The translations under genes were made by a program, and so were the position numbers. The notes under the pieces were generated by a model. That model was given only the letters and a program-made list of their open reading frames with translations, was not told the origin of the DNA and searched no databases. Below are positions 26,144 through 33,527 of a stretch of 64,000 nucleotides of DNA, one piece after another. Numbering within the stretch: position 1 is the stretch's first letter; each line of letters opens with the position of its first letter. This DNA comes from Paractinoplanes rishiriensis (GTDB taxonomy: Bacteria > Actinomycetota > Actinomycetes > Mycobacteriales > Micromonosporaceae). The stretch is from contig NZ_BOMV01000005.1 in NCBI RefSeq assembly GCF_016862375.1, forward strand, positions 220,182 through 284,181. The letters run 5' to 3'.

Positions 26144-26195
26144 CGGCCGGCCCGCGGAGGACCTGAGACCAATCACCCATGACAAATGTCAGTGG

Positions 26196-26213
26196 TGAGT
26201 GAGTACTCGCTCA
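26196..26213. promoter_or_regulatory. Near-perfect 18-bp palindrome, candidate TetR operator
   Basis: TGAGTGAG-TA-CTCGCTCA has 8-bp arms with one mismatch. It ends 15 bp before the TetR start codon and lies between the divergent GGDEF-EAL and TetR genes, the classic position for an autoregulatory TetR operator. Confidence 0.6.
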
Positions 26214-26228
26214 GTTAGGGTGGGCCCG

Positions 26229-26852
26229 GTGGAGAGCCCAGCGGAGAACAGGCGTAAGCGGGTGCCCGCCATGGCGCCCGAGGAGCGGCGCGCGGCCATC
26301 ATCCGGGCCACCATCCCGCTCCTGCACGAGCACGGCGTCGAGGTGAGCACCCGGCAGATCGCGGCCGCGGCCGGGGTCGCCGAGGGCACCATCTTCGGCG
26401 TCTTCGACAGCAAGCACTCGCTGGTCGTGTGCTCGGTGATCAAGGCGCTCGACCCGCAGTCGACGCTCGACGGGGTGGCCGCCATCGACCGGTCGCTGCC
26501 GCTGCGGGACCGCCTCACCGCCGCCGCCGAGTTGATCCACGACCGGTTCGCCGACAACGCACACCTGATGAACGCGGCCCGCCGGCTGATCTTCGCGGGG
26601 CACGCCGATCCGGACGCACAGGCCCGGATGTCGACGAACCGGGAACGGCTGCACGCCGCGCTGGTGTCGGTGATCGAACCGGACGCCGCCCGGCTGCGCC
26701 GCTCCCCCGAAACGGTGGCCCGGATGCTGCTGCTGTTCTGCGGCGCCAACACCTTCGGGCCGTTCGGCGACCCGGACGGCTTCCGCGGTGCCGAAATCGT
26801 GTCGTTGCTGCTCGACGGCCTGCTGATCAGAAACTCACGGGGAGATCGCTAG
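26229..26852 (+). CDS. TetR/AcrR-family transcriptional regulator
   Basis: A 207-residue repressor with an N-terminal TetR HTH (EERRAAIIRATIPLLHEHG, TRQIAAAAGVAEGTIFGVF) and a variable C-terminal ligand domain. The GTG at 26229 has AGGGTGG just upstream and places the 18-bp palindrome outside the coding region; an upstream GTG at 26199 would put the operator inside the gene. It is 2 bp from the ABC exporter pair, so it most likely represses them and itself in response to a transported compound. Confidence 0.9.
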   Translation: MESPAENRRKRVPAMAPEERRAAIIRATIPLLHEHGVEVSTRQIAAAAGVAEGTIFGVFDSKHSLVVCSVIKALDPQSTLDGVAAIDRSLPLRDRLTAAAELIHDRFADNAHLMNAARRLIFAGHADPDAQARMSTNRERLHAALVSVIEPDAARLRRSPETVARMLLLFCGANTFGPFGDPDGFRGAEIVSLLLDGLLIRNSRGDR

Positions 26853-26854
26853 AC

Positions 26855-28591
26855 GTGCTCATCCAACTGCTCCGCGGCCATCTCCGGCCGTACCGGACCG
26901 CGATCGCGCTGGTCGTGGCGTTCCAGTTCATCCAGACCCTGGCGACGCTCTACCTGCCCACGCTCAACGCCGACATCATCGACAACGGCGTGGTCAAGGG
27001 CGACATGGGCTACGTGCTCGAAATCGGCGCCGCCATGCTCGGCGTCACCGTGCTGTCGATCGCCGCCCAGGTCGTCGCCGTCTACTACGGCGCCCGCACC
27101 GCGATGGCCGTCGGCCGCGACGTGCGCGCCTCGATCTTCGAGCGCGTCCAGATGTTCTCGGCCCGCGAGGTCGGCCAGTTCGGGGCGCCGTCGCTGATCA
27201 CGCGTACCACCAACGACGTGCAGCAGGTCCAGATGCTGGTGCTGCTCACGTTCACGCTGATGGTCTCGGCCCCGATCATGTGCGTCGGCGGTGTCGTGCT
27301 CGCGCTGCGCCAGGACGTACCTCTCTCCTCTCTGCTCCTGGTCATCGTGCCGGTGCTGATCACCACGGTGGCCCTGATCATCGTCCGGATGCGGCCGCTG
27401 TTCCGCACCATGCAGGTGCGCATCGACCGGGTCAACCAGGTGATGCGCGAGCAGATCACCGGCATCCGGGTGATCCGCGCCTTCGTCCGCGACGAGCGCG
27501 AGCAGGCCCGCTACGAGGTGGCGAACGACGAACTGACCGACGTGTCGCTGCGGGCCGGCCGGCTGATGGCGGTGATGTTCCCGACCGTGATGCTCATCGT
27601 GAACGTCTCCAGCGTCGCCGTGCTCTGGTTCGGCGGCCACCGGATCGACGACGGCGCCATGCAGATCGGCGCGCTCACCGCGTTCCTCAGCTACCTCATG
27701 CAGATCCTCATGTCGATCATGATGGCCACCTTCATGTTCGTGATGATCCCGCGCGCCGAGGTCTGCGCCGAGCGCATCCAGGAGGTCCTCACCACCGAGT
27801 CCAGCGTCGTACCGCCACGCGAGCCGGTCACCACCCTGAGCCGGCACGGTCACCTGGAACTGCGGGGCGTCGGCTTCCGTTACCCGGGCGCCGAGGCGCC
27901 GGTGCTCTGCGACATCGATCTCCAGGCGCGCCCGCGCGAGGTCACCGCCATCATCGGCAGTACGGGCAGCGGCAAGACGACGCTGCTCAACCTGGTGCCG
28001 CGACTGTTCGACGCCACCGACGGCGGGGTGCTGGTCGACGGCGTGGACGTCCGCGACCTGGACGAGGCGCTGCTGTCCCGCACGGTCGGCCTGGTGCCGC
28101 AGCGGCCGTACCTGTTCAGCGGCACGGTCGCGACCAACCTGCGCTACGGCAACCCGGACGCCACCGACGAACAACTCTGGGAGGCGCTGGACATCGCCCA
28201 GGCCCGCGACTTCGTGGAACGGATGGACGGGCAGCTCGACGCCCCGATCGCCCAGGGCGGCACGAACGTGTCCGGCGGCCAGCGGCAGCGGCTCGCGATC
28301 GCCCGGGTCCTGGTGCACCGGCCCGAGATCTACCTGTTCGACGACTCGTTCTCGGCCCTCGACTACGCCACCGACGCGGCGCTGCGCGCGGCCCTGACCC
28401 AGTACATCGCCGACGCCACCGTGGTCGTCGTGGCGCAGCGCGTCAGCACGATCCGGGACGCCGACCGGATCATCGTGCTCGACGACGGCCGGGTCGTGGG
28501 CACCGGCACACACCGCGAACTCATGGACGCGAACGACACGTACCGCGAAATTGTTCTTTCCCAGCTCACCGAGCAGGAGGCCGCCGCGTGA
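26855..28591 (+). CDS. Heterodimeric ABC exporter, degenerate-site half (TM-NBD)
   Basis: A 578-residue half-transporter: six membrane helices (1-320) and an NBD. Walker A is GSTGSGKTT (Lys374), the signature is NVSGGQRQRLA, and Walker B YLFDDSFSALD has Asp497 where the catalytic glutamate normally is. That is the mark of the degenerate subunit of heterodimeric exporters such as TM287/288 and BmrCD. The GTG at 26855 follows GGGGAG and the TetR stop by 2 bp; its stop overlaps the partner's GTG. Substrates of such pairs are usually drugs or lipids. Confidence 0.9.
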   Translation: MLIQLLRGHLRPYRTAIALVVAFQFIQTLATLYLPTLNADIIDNGVVKGDMGYVLEIGAAMLGVTVLSIAAQVVAVYYGARTAMAVGRDVRASIFERVQMFSAREVGQFGAPSLITRTTNDVQQVQMLVLLTFTLMVSAPIMCVGGVVLALRQDVPLSSLLLVIVPVLITTVALIIVRMRPLFRTMQVRIDRVNQVMREQITGIRVIRAFVRDEREQARYEVANDELTDVSLRAGRLMAVMFPTVMLIVNVSSVAVLWFGGHRIDDGAMQIGALTAFLSYLMQILMSIMMATFMFVMIPRAEVCAERIQEVLTTESSVVPPREPVTTLSRHGHLELRGVGFRYPGAEAPVLCDIDLQARPREVTAIIGSTGSGKTTLLNLVPRLFDATDGGVLVDGVDVRDLDEALLSRTVGLVPQRPYLFSGTVATNLRYGNPDATDEQLWEALDIAQARDFVERMDGQLDAPIAQGGTNVSGGQRQRLAIARVLVHRPEIYLFDDSFSALDYATDAALRAALTQYIADATVVVVAQRVSTIRDADRIIVLDDGRVVGTGTHRELMDANDTYREIVLSQLTEQEAAA

Positions 28592-30549
28592 CCGCGCCCA
28601 CCCGCCGCCCTGGTCCGCCGATGGGCGGGCCGCCGGCCGCCCGGATGATGATGGCCGGCGGCGCGCCGACCGAGAAACTCCAGGACTTCAAGGGCTCCAC
28701 CAAGCGACTGCTCGGCCTGCTCGCCCCGCAACGCCTCGCGGTCGGCCTGGTGCTGCTGTCCGGCATCGCCGGGGTCGCGCTGTCGGTGTACGGCCCGCGG
28801 CTGCTCGGCCACGCCACCGACATCATCTTCGCCGGCGTGATCGGCAAGTCGGTGCCGGCCGGCGTCACCAAGGAACAGGCCGTCGAGCAGCTGCGCAGCC
28901 AGGGCGAGAACACCCGGGCCGACCTGCTCTCGGCCGTCGACTTCACCCCCGGCCAGGGCATCGACTTCACCGCGCTGGCGCACCTGCTCGGCTGGGTGGC
29001 GGCGGTCTACGTGTTCGCCTGGATCTTCGGCGTGATCCAGGGCCGGATCACCGCGCGGGTGGTGCAGGTCGCGGTCTACCGGCTCCGCCAGGACGTCGAG
29101 GTCAAACTGTCCCGGCTACCGCTGTCCTACTTCGACAAACAGCCGCGCGGCGAGGTGCTCAGCCGCGCCACCAACGACACCGACAACATCGCGCAGACCC
29201 TGCAGCAGACGTTCGCCCAGATCGTGACGTCGCTGCTGATGATCGTCGGCGTGCTCGGCATGATGTTCTGGATCTCCTGGTTGCTGGCCCTGATCGCGCT
29301 GGTCACCGTGCCGGTGTCGATCTGGCTGACCACCGTGATCGGCAAGCGCTCGCAGCCCAACTTCGTGGCCCAGTGGTCCATCACCGGCAAGCTGAACGGC
29401 CACATCGAGGAGATGTTCACCGGGCACTCGCTGGTCAAGGTCTTCGGCCGGCAGGGCGAGGCCCAGCAGACCTTCGCCGAACACAACGAGAAGCTGTACG
29501 CCTCCAGCTTCCGCGCGCAGTTCATCTCGGGCCTGATCCAACCGGCCATGATGTTCCTGAGCAACCTCAACTACGTCCTGGTGGCGGTGGTCGGCGGCCT
29601 GCGGGTGGCGTCCGGTTCGCTGTCGCTGGGCGAGGTGCAGGCGTTCATCCAGTACTCGAGGCAGTTCAGCCAGCCGCTCACCCAGGTGGCGAGCATGGCC
29701 AACCTGGTGCAGTCCGGCGTCGCCTCGGCCGAGCGGGTGTTCGCGCTGCTGGACGCGCCGGAGCAGAGCGCGGAGCCGGCGCCCGCCGGCCTCGACCGGG
29801 TGCAGGGCCGGATCACGTTCGAGGACGTGTCGTTCCGCTACCTGCCGGACAAGCCGCTCATCGACGGGCTGTCGCTCGAGGTGGCGCCCGGGCAGACGGT
29901 GGCGATCGTCGGCCCGACCGGGGCCGGCAAGACCACGCTGGTCAACCTGCTGATGCGGTTCTACGAGGTGGACTCCGGCCGGATCACGCTGGACGGGGTG
30001 GACATCGCGTCGGTGCCGCGCCCGGAGTTGCGCGAGCACATGGGCATGGTGCTCCAGGACACCTGGCTGTTCGGCGGCACGATCGCGGAGAACATCGCCT
30101 ACGGCGCCGACGAGTTCTCCCTGGACGCGGTCCGCCAGGCGGCCGAGGCCGCGCACGTGGACGCGTTCGTCCGGATGCTGCCCGACGGCTACGACACGGT
30201 GATCGACGAGGAGGGCTCCAACGTCAGCGCGGGCCAGAAGCAGCTGATCACCATTGCGCGGGCCTTCCTGGCCGAGCCGAGCATCCTGATCCTGGACGAG
30301 GCGACCAGCTCGGTCGACACCCGGACCGAGGTGCTGATCCAGCGGGCGATGACCACGCTGCGCAGCGGCCGGACCAGCTTCGTGATCGCGCACCGGCTGT
30401 CGACCATCCGCGACGCCGACGTGATCCTGGTGATGGAGCACGGATCGATCGTGGAGCAGGGGTCGCACTCGTCGCTGCTGGCGGCTGGTGGGGCTTATGC
30501 ACGGTTGTACTCGGCCCAGTTCGCCGCGGCGGTGGCCGAGGTCGACTAG
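28588..30549 (+). CDS. Heterodimeric ABC exporter, catalytic half (TM-NBD)
   Basis: A 653-residue partner of the preceding gene (4-bp GTGA overlap). An N-terminal Pro/Gly-rich tail (about 1-35), six helices with an enlarged loop between helices 1 and 2 (about 95-125), and an NBD with Walker A GPTGAGKTT (Lys448), signature NVSAGQKQL and Walker B ILILDEATSS with catalytic Glu571. It complements the Asp-bearing first half, giving one functional ATP site per dimer. The signature in this subunit is SAGQK instead of SGGQ, as usual for the non-consensus partner. Confidence 0.9.
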   Translation: MTAPTRRPGPPMGGPPAARMMMAGGAPTEKLQDFKGSTKRLLGLLAPQRLAVGLVLLSGIAGVALSVYGPRLLGHATDIIFAGVIGKSVPAGVTKEQAVEQLRSQGENTRADLLSAVDFTPGQGIDFTALAHLLGWVAAVYVFAWIFGVIQGRITARVVQVAVYRLRQDVEVKLSRLPLSYFDKQPRGEVLSRATNDTDNIAQTLQQTFAQIVTSLLMIVGVLGMMFWISWLLALIALVTVPVSIWLTTVIGKRSQPNFVAQWSITGKLNGHIEEMFTGHSLVKVFGRQGEAQQTFAEHNEKLYASSFRAQFISGLIQPAMMFLSNLNYVLVAVVGGLRVASGSLSLGEVQAFIQYSRQFSQPLTQVASMANLVQSGVASAERVFALLDAPEQSAEPAPAGLDRVQGRITFEDVSFRYLPDKPLIDGLSLEVAPGQTVAIVGPTGAGKTTLVNLLMRFYEVDSGRITLDGVDIASVPRPELREHMGMVLQDTWLFGGTIAENIAYGADEFSLDAVRQAAEAAHVDAFVRMLPDGYDTVIDEEGSNVSAGQKQLITIARAFLAEPSILILDEATSSVDTRTEVLIQRAMTTLRSGRTSFVIAHRLSTIRDADVILVMEHGSIVEQGSHSSLLAAGGAYARLYSAQFAAAVAEVD

Positions 30550-30598
30550 CTATAGTGAAAGCATACACTCCGTTTGTACATCACCCACAGGAGCCACC

Positions 30599-30820
30599 AT
30601 GGCGGTCACCCAGATCGATCTTGACGAAGAGGCGCTGGCCGAAGCGATGCGGCTGTCCGGCGCACGAAGCAAGAAGGAAACGGTGAACCTCGCCCTACGC
30701 GAGTATGCGGCTCGGCACCGCCGCATCGCTGCCCTCGAGCAGCACGCCGCTGTCGCGCAGACGTGGGACTACGAGGGGTGGCAGGAGATGCACGCCGCCG
30801 GCAAGGCACCCGCTGCATGA
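30599..30820 (+). CDS. vapB: VapB-type antitoxin
   Basis: A 73-residue protein matching VapB antitoxins: MAVTQIDLDEEALAEAM, then ARSKKETVNLALREYAARHR, a ribbon-helix-helix DNA-binding fold, and a C-terminal toxin-binding tail (WDYEGWQEMHAAG). A good Shine-Dalgarno (ACAGGAG) precedes the ATG. The upstream 50 bp are AT-rich with a TATAGT (30551-30556) that would serve as a -10 box. Antitoxin and toxin share the ATGA overlap, so they are co-translated and the pair should autorepress. Confidence 0.88.
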   Translation: MAVTQIDLDEEALAEAMRLSGARSKKETVNLALREYAARHRRIAALEQHAAVAQTWDYEGWQEMHAAGKAPAA

Positions 30821-31251
30821 TGCGTTATCTGGCCGACTCGTCGGCTCTGTGGCGGTTGCTGCGCGACGCCGAGGTGCGGGCCGGCTGGGCCGACGTGATC
30901 TCTGATCACGCCATCGGTTCGTGTCATCCCCAACGTACCGAGTTTCGCCGTTCCGCGCGCAACCTCGACGAGTACGAGCAGATGACCGCCATGTTCACCG
31001 ACCTTTATCCCGACGTTCCGCTTCCGAAGTCGGCATGGCAGTGGGTCGAATCCGCGCAGTACCGGTTGCTGCGTGGCGGAGTGCACCGGGCGTTGTCCTG
31101 CGTCGACCTGCTGATCTGTGCGTGCGCAGCTATCCGCGGGCTGGTGATCCTGCATGACGACAACGACTTCGCAGCCGCCGCGCAACACCTGCCCGACCTC
31201 GCCGAACGACGGGTCCACTCGCTGCCCTTGAGCGCGCTGGCGAACCGTTAA
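30817..31251 (+). CDS. vapC: VapC PIN-domain ribonuclease toxin
   Basis: A 144-residue PIN-domain endoribonuclease. The acidic tetrad is present: Asp7 (YLADSSALW), Glu42 (CHPQRTEFRR), Asp97 (SCVDLLICACA) and Asp114/115 (LHDDNDF). VapC toxins cleave tRNA or rRNA when the labile VapB is lost. The ATG at 30817 overlaps the vapB stop. Confidence 0.88.
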   Translation: MMRYLADSSALWRLLRDAEVRAGWADVISDHAIGSCHPQRTEFRRSARNLDEYEQMTAMFTDLYPDVPLPKSAWQWVESAQYRLLRGGVHRALSCVDLLICACAAIRGLVILHDDNDFAAAAQHLPDLAERRVHSLPLSALANR

Positions 31252-31602
31252 AGCGCACCCAAACCGAGATGGCAGCCAGCTTGCGGCCTTCCCGCGAGAC
31301 GGACAGGCGATATCAATCGTGGTGATCGGTTCCCCCGTCGCGTCCGGCTGCTCGACGTACTCACCGATCTCGCGCCCTCGACATCCCCGGCGCCTGGCAG
31401 GTGCTCCGCGACCTCACCGGACTTCGCTCCGGCCGCCGGTCACCTCGGCGAGTGGACGCTACCGAGCGCGATCACGTTCGGCCACGACGGCAAGCCGCTG
31501 TATGTCCAGGACCCGCGAGACAACACGCCGTCCATCAGAGCCACGCTGAACCGCACCGGCGGCAAGGACGACTTCCACTTCGTCCTCGGTGCCCCGGCTT
31601 AG
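31252..31602 (+). pseudogene. 5'-truncated gene remnant, unidentified
   Basis: From the vapC stop to a TAG at 31600-31602 one frame stays open for 116 codons without an ATG, GTG or TTG near its start. The second half reads like real protein (GHLGEWTLPSAITFGHDGKP, then LYVQDPRDNTPSIRATLNRT and DDFHFVLGAPA). Nearby frames hold another plausible stretch (ALDIPGAWQVLRDLTG), suggesting frameshifts. I cannot name the family. It lies between two vapC genes. Confidence 0.35.
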
Positions 31603-31613
31603 CCGATCGTGAC

Positions 31614-32030
31614 TCAGCCGTCGAGGGTTTCGGCCGGCTGACCCGTGATCGCGGCTATCAGGTCGAAATCCTTGTCGACGGTCAGGACCGTCAGTCCCGC
31701 TTTCTCGGCGGTCGCCGCAATCAGCAGGTCGGGAATGGACGGTGCACGATGCTGGCCGCGATCGGCCAGGAGCAACTGCACCTCGAAGGCCCTGTTCTCG
31801 ATGGCGGACGTCAGATATTCGATCGGCATCAAGGCCAGCGGCGGGAGAGCGAACTGCCGGCGGCCCGCTTCTCCGGATCTTGCTGAGTATCCGAGTTCGA
31901 GCCGGGTGATCGTCGACAGCCGGACCAACCCACGGCCGATGCGTGCGCTCCACTGGTCGCGCTGCGCCGTCTGGCCGAGTTGCAGCCGCACATACGCGGA
32001 CTTGTCGATCAACCAGCTTGTTACCGCCAC
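31614..32030 (-). CDS. Second VapC-like PIN-domain toxin
   Basis: A 138-residue PIN-domain protein from a GTG at 32030 ([16 protein letters not shown]): first Asp in LIDKSA, Glu in [10 protein letters not shown], Asp in [11 protein letters not shown] and a final DKDFD. All catalytic acidic residues are present, so it could be active. It is on the minus strand, converging on the remnant. Its 5' end overlaps the tail of a short, apparently truncated antitoxin frame, which is unusual since most VapC genes follow an intact antitoxin. Confidence 0.82.
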   Translation of the reverse strand: MAVTSWLIDKSAYVRLQLGQTAQRDQWSARIGRGLVRLSTITRLELGYSARSGEAGRRQFALPPLALMPIEYLTSAIENRAFEVQLLLADRGQHRAPSIPDLLIAATAEKAGLTVLTVDKDFDLIAAITGQPAETLDG

Positions 32031-32194
32031 GCGGCATCCGTCACGGCCGGGTCGGCCAGGTCCGCGAAGACCTCCGCCGATCGTTGCCAATCGTCGGCGG
32101 TGACCGTCCGCTCACCGGCAGGAACGGTGGTGCCCTCGAACTTTCGGCGAAGGTCAGTAGCTGGTGCGGAGGTATTCGATCGCGTCTGCCCCAC
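32021..32194 (-). pseudogene. Truncated antitoxin candidate upstream of second VapC
   Basis: A short frame ending at 32021 overlaps the vapC start by 10 bp, the usual antitoxin-toxin arrangement. Only its last 40 or so residues look natural ([20 protein letters not shown]). Its N-terminal part, from a GTG at 32194, is encoded inside the 3' end of the neighbouring membrane-protein gene in another frame and shows no ribbon-helix-helix, AbrB or Phd fold. It may be the surviving C-terminus of an antitoxin. Confidence 0.35.
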
Positions 32195-32720
32195 CGGGCG
32201 CGCTGGTCGCGGACAAAGCGGATACCAGCGCCGCGACATCCTGCGGCGGTAACGGCGTGCCCTCGCCGGTTGCCAGCCGCAGGCGGACCTCGTCCGATTC
32301 CCCGACCACCAGCAACTGGGGGATGGTGTCGGCGCGGTCGGCGGCGCGCCATCGCATCTGGGTGGGACGCACCGCGACCGAACGCGCCCGGCCCAGGTCG
32401 ACGGTGCGCTGGCGCGCGGCCCGGACGGTCAGCCGCGACCCCTCCAGCCAGGCCGCGGTCCGTGCCACCCGGATGATGTTGACAACGGCCCACGCCCCGA
32501 AAAGTCCGGCGCCTACGAGGCCGAGCACGACCGGAATCGCGATCAGGGCGCCCATGTTCCCGCCCGGACCAAGCGAGAAGGCAATCACCAGCCCCAGCAT
32601 GAGCCCGGCCGCAAAGCTGGCCGGCGTACCCACCACCCCGATGATGATCATCACGGCGAGCCGCGAGCTGCGACTCTCCGCGAAGCCGTAGGCCAGCTCA
32701 TGACGTGACTCGATCTGCAC
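32154..32720 (-). CDS. Two-helix membrane protein with PH-like C-terminal domain
   Basis: A 188-residue protein from a GTG at 32720 (VQIESRHELAYGFAESR). Two transmembrane helices (about 20-45 and 55-80) are followed by a cytoplasmic domain beginning WLEGSRLTVRAARQRTVDL, typical of bacterial PH-like/YdbT-type modules. Function unknown. The longer open frame upstream runs through the 28-bp palindrome and is not credible. Confidence 0.7.
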   Translation of the reverse strand: MQIESRHELAYGFAESRSSRLAVMIIIGVVGTPASFAAGLMLGLVIAFSLGPGGNMGALIAIPVVLGLVGAGLFGAWAVVNIIRVARTAAWLEGSRLTVRAARQRTVDLGRARSVAVRPTQMRWRAADRADTIPQLLVVGESDEVRLRLATGEGTPLPPQDVAALVSALSATSAPGGADAIEYLRTSY

Positions 32721-32782
32721 CCGTCGATGATGGCAGGCGTTTTGGCCGGCTTGTCGAGGACCCTCCACGGGTACGCAGAGCA

Positions 32783-32810
32783 GCGGGGGCGGCCAATTGG
32801 CCGCCCCCGC
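32783..32810. terminator. 28-bp perfect palindrome (terminator), identical to 49243-49270
   Basis: Arms GCGGGGGCGGCCAA and TTGGCCGCCCCCGC are perfectly complementary with no spacer. It lies 4 bp after the stop of the LPTTG protein gene. No T-run follows on either strand, as is common for actinobacterial terminators. Confidence 0.7.
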
Positions 32811-32814
32811 GATG

Positions 32815-33387
32815 TCAGCTCCGGCGAGCCGGGCGGCCGCGCGAGCGGACCGCCATGAACACGAGCAGAGCACCGAACAGAATCGCGCCGACGCCCAGGC
32901 CGATGGGAGTGAGCAGGTGCCGGGCCGGCGGTCCGGTGGTGGGGAGCGTCTCGTCTGATCCGCCCGTGTCGGCCGGCAGATCGACGACGACAGTCACCTG
33001 TTGGGTGACGACAACCCCGGAGATCGTGCCGGTGGCCGTCAGCGTTGCCTTGCCGCTCCGATCGAGCGTGACAGGCGTGCTGAACGCGCCGGACGAGTCC
33101 GCGGTCACCGTCTTGAACGCGGCCTTGACGAATCCCGGCTTGGACGGCCGCTGGGCGGACTGCAGCGACGCGCCGCCCGTCCCGAAGGCGATGTTGATGG
33201 CGATCGGCTCGCCCGGCGAGAACCCTCGTCCGGAGAAGACCACAGGCTCACCCGGGGGAACCGTGCCGTTGGAAATCGACGATGCCGGCGGTTCGATGGG
33301 ATAGCCGGGTTCGGCATGGGCCGCGACCGGGGCGAACAATATCCCGCCGACCGCAGCCAGCATGAGCAGAAGTCGGCGTGCGGGCAC
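32815..33387 (-). CDS. Cell-wall-anchored surface protein with LPTTG sorting signal
   Basis: A 190-residue exported protein: signal peptide (RRLLLMLAAVGGILFAPVAAHA by residue 25), one immunoglobulin-like beta domain (about 30-145, with FSGRGFSPGEPIAI and GKATLTATGTISGVV), and a C-terminal sorting signal of LPTTG, a hydrophobic helix (IGLGVGAILFGALLVFMAV) and RSRGRPARR. Sortase should join it to peptidoglycan; no sortase gene is in the window. The GTG at 33387 has GGGAGG 5 nt upstream. It is divergent from the DUF4012 gene. Confidence 0.85.
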   Translation of the reverse strand: MPARRLLLMLAAVGGILFAPVAAHAEPGYPIEPPASSISNGTVPPGEPVVFSGRGFSPGEPIAINIAFGTGGASLQSAQRPSKPGFVKAAFKTVTADSSGAFSTPVTLDRSGKATLTATGTISGVVVTQQVTVVVDLPADTGGSDETLPTTGPPARHLLTPIGLGVGAILFGALLVFMAVRSRGRPARRS

Positions 33388-33527
33388 CTTGCCTCCCTTG
33401 TTGACGATCGGGTTGCTCCTCCCCAATCTAGGCATCCGGGGGTCCACTCGCCGTAAATCATGTTTTTTACTCTCAATTCCCCCTAAGCTGGTAAAACCAC
33501 CTCGTTCAGCAGAGAGAGGTGGCTGGG

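Noticed and set aside
30541..31613. Genomic island or transposon carrying the vapBC genes
   Set aside because: No transposase, direct repeats, tRNA or marked composition change was found around them, so only local rearrangement is claimed.
32721..32873. N-terminal extension of the PH-like membrane protein
   Set aside because: It would read through the 28-bp palindrome and gives sequence with no helix or signal; the GTG at 32720 is a better start.
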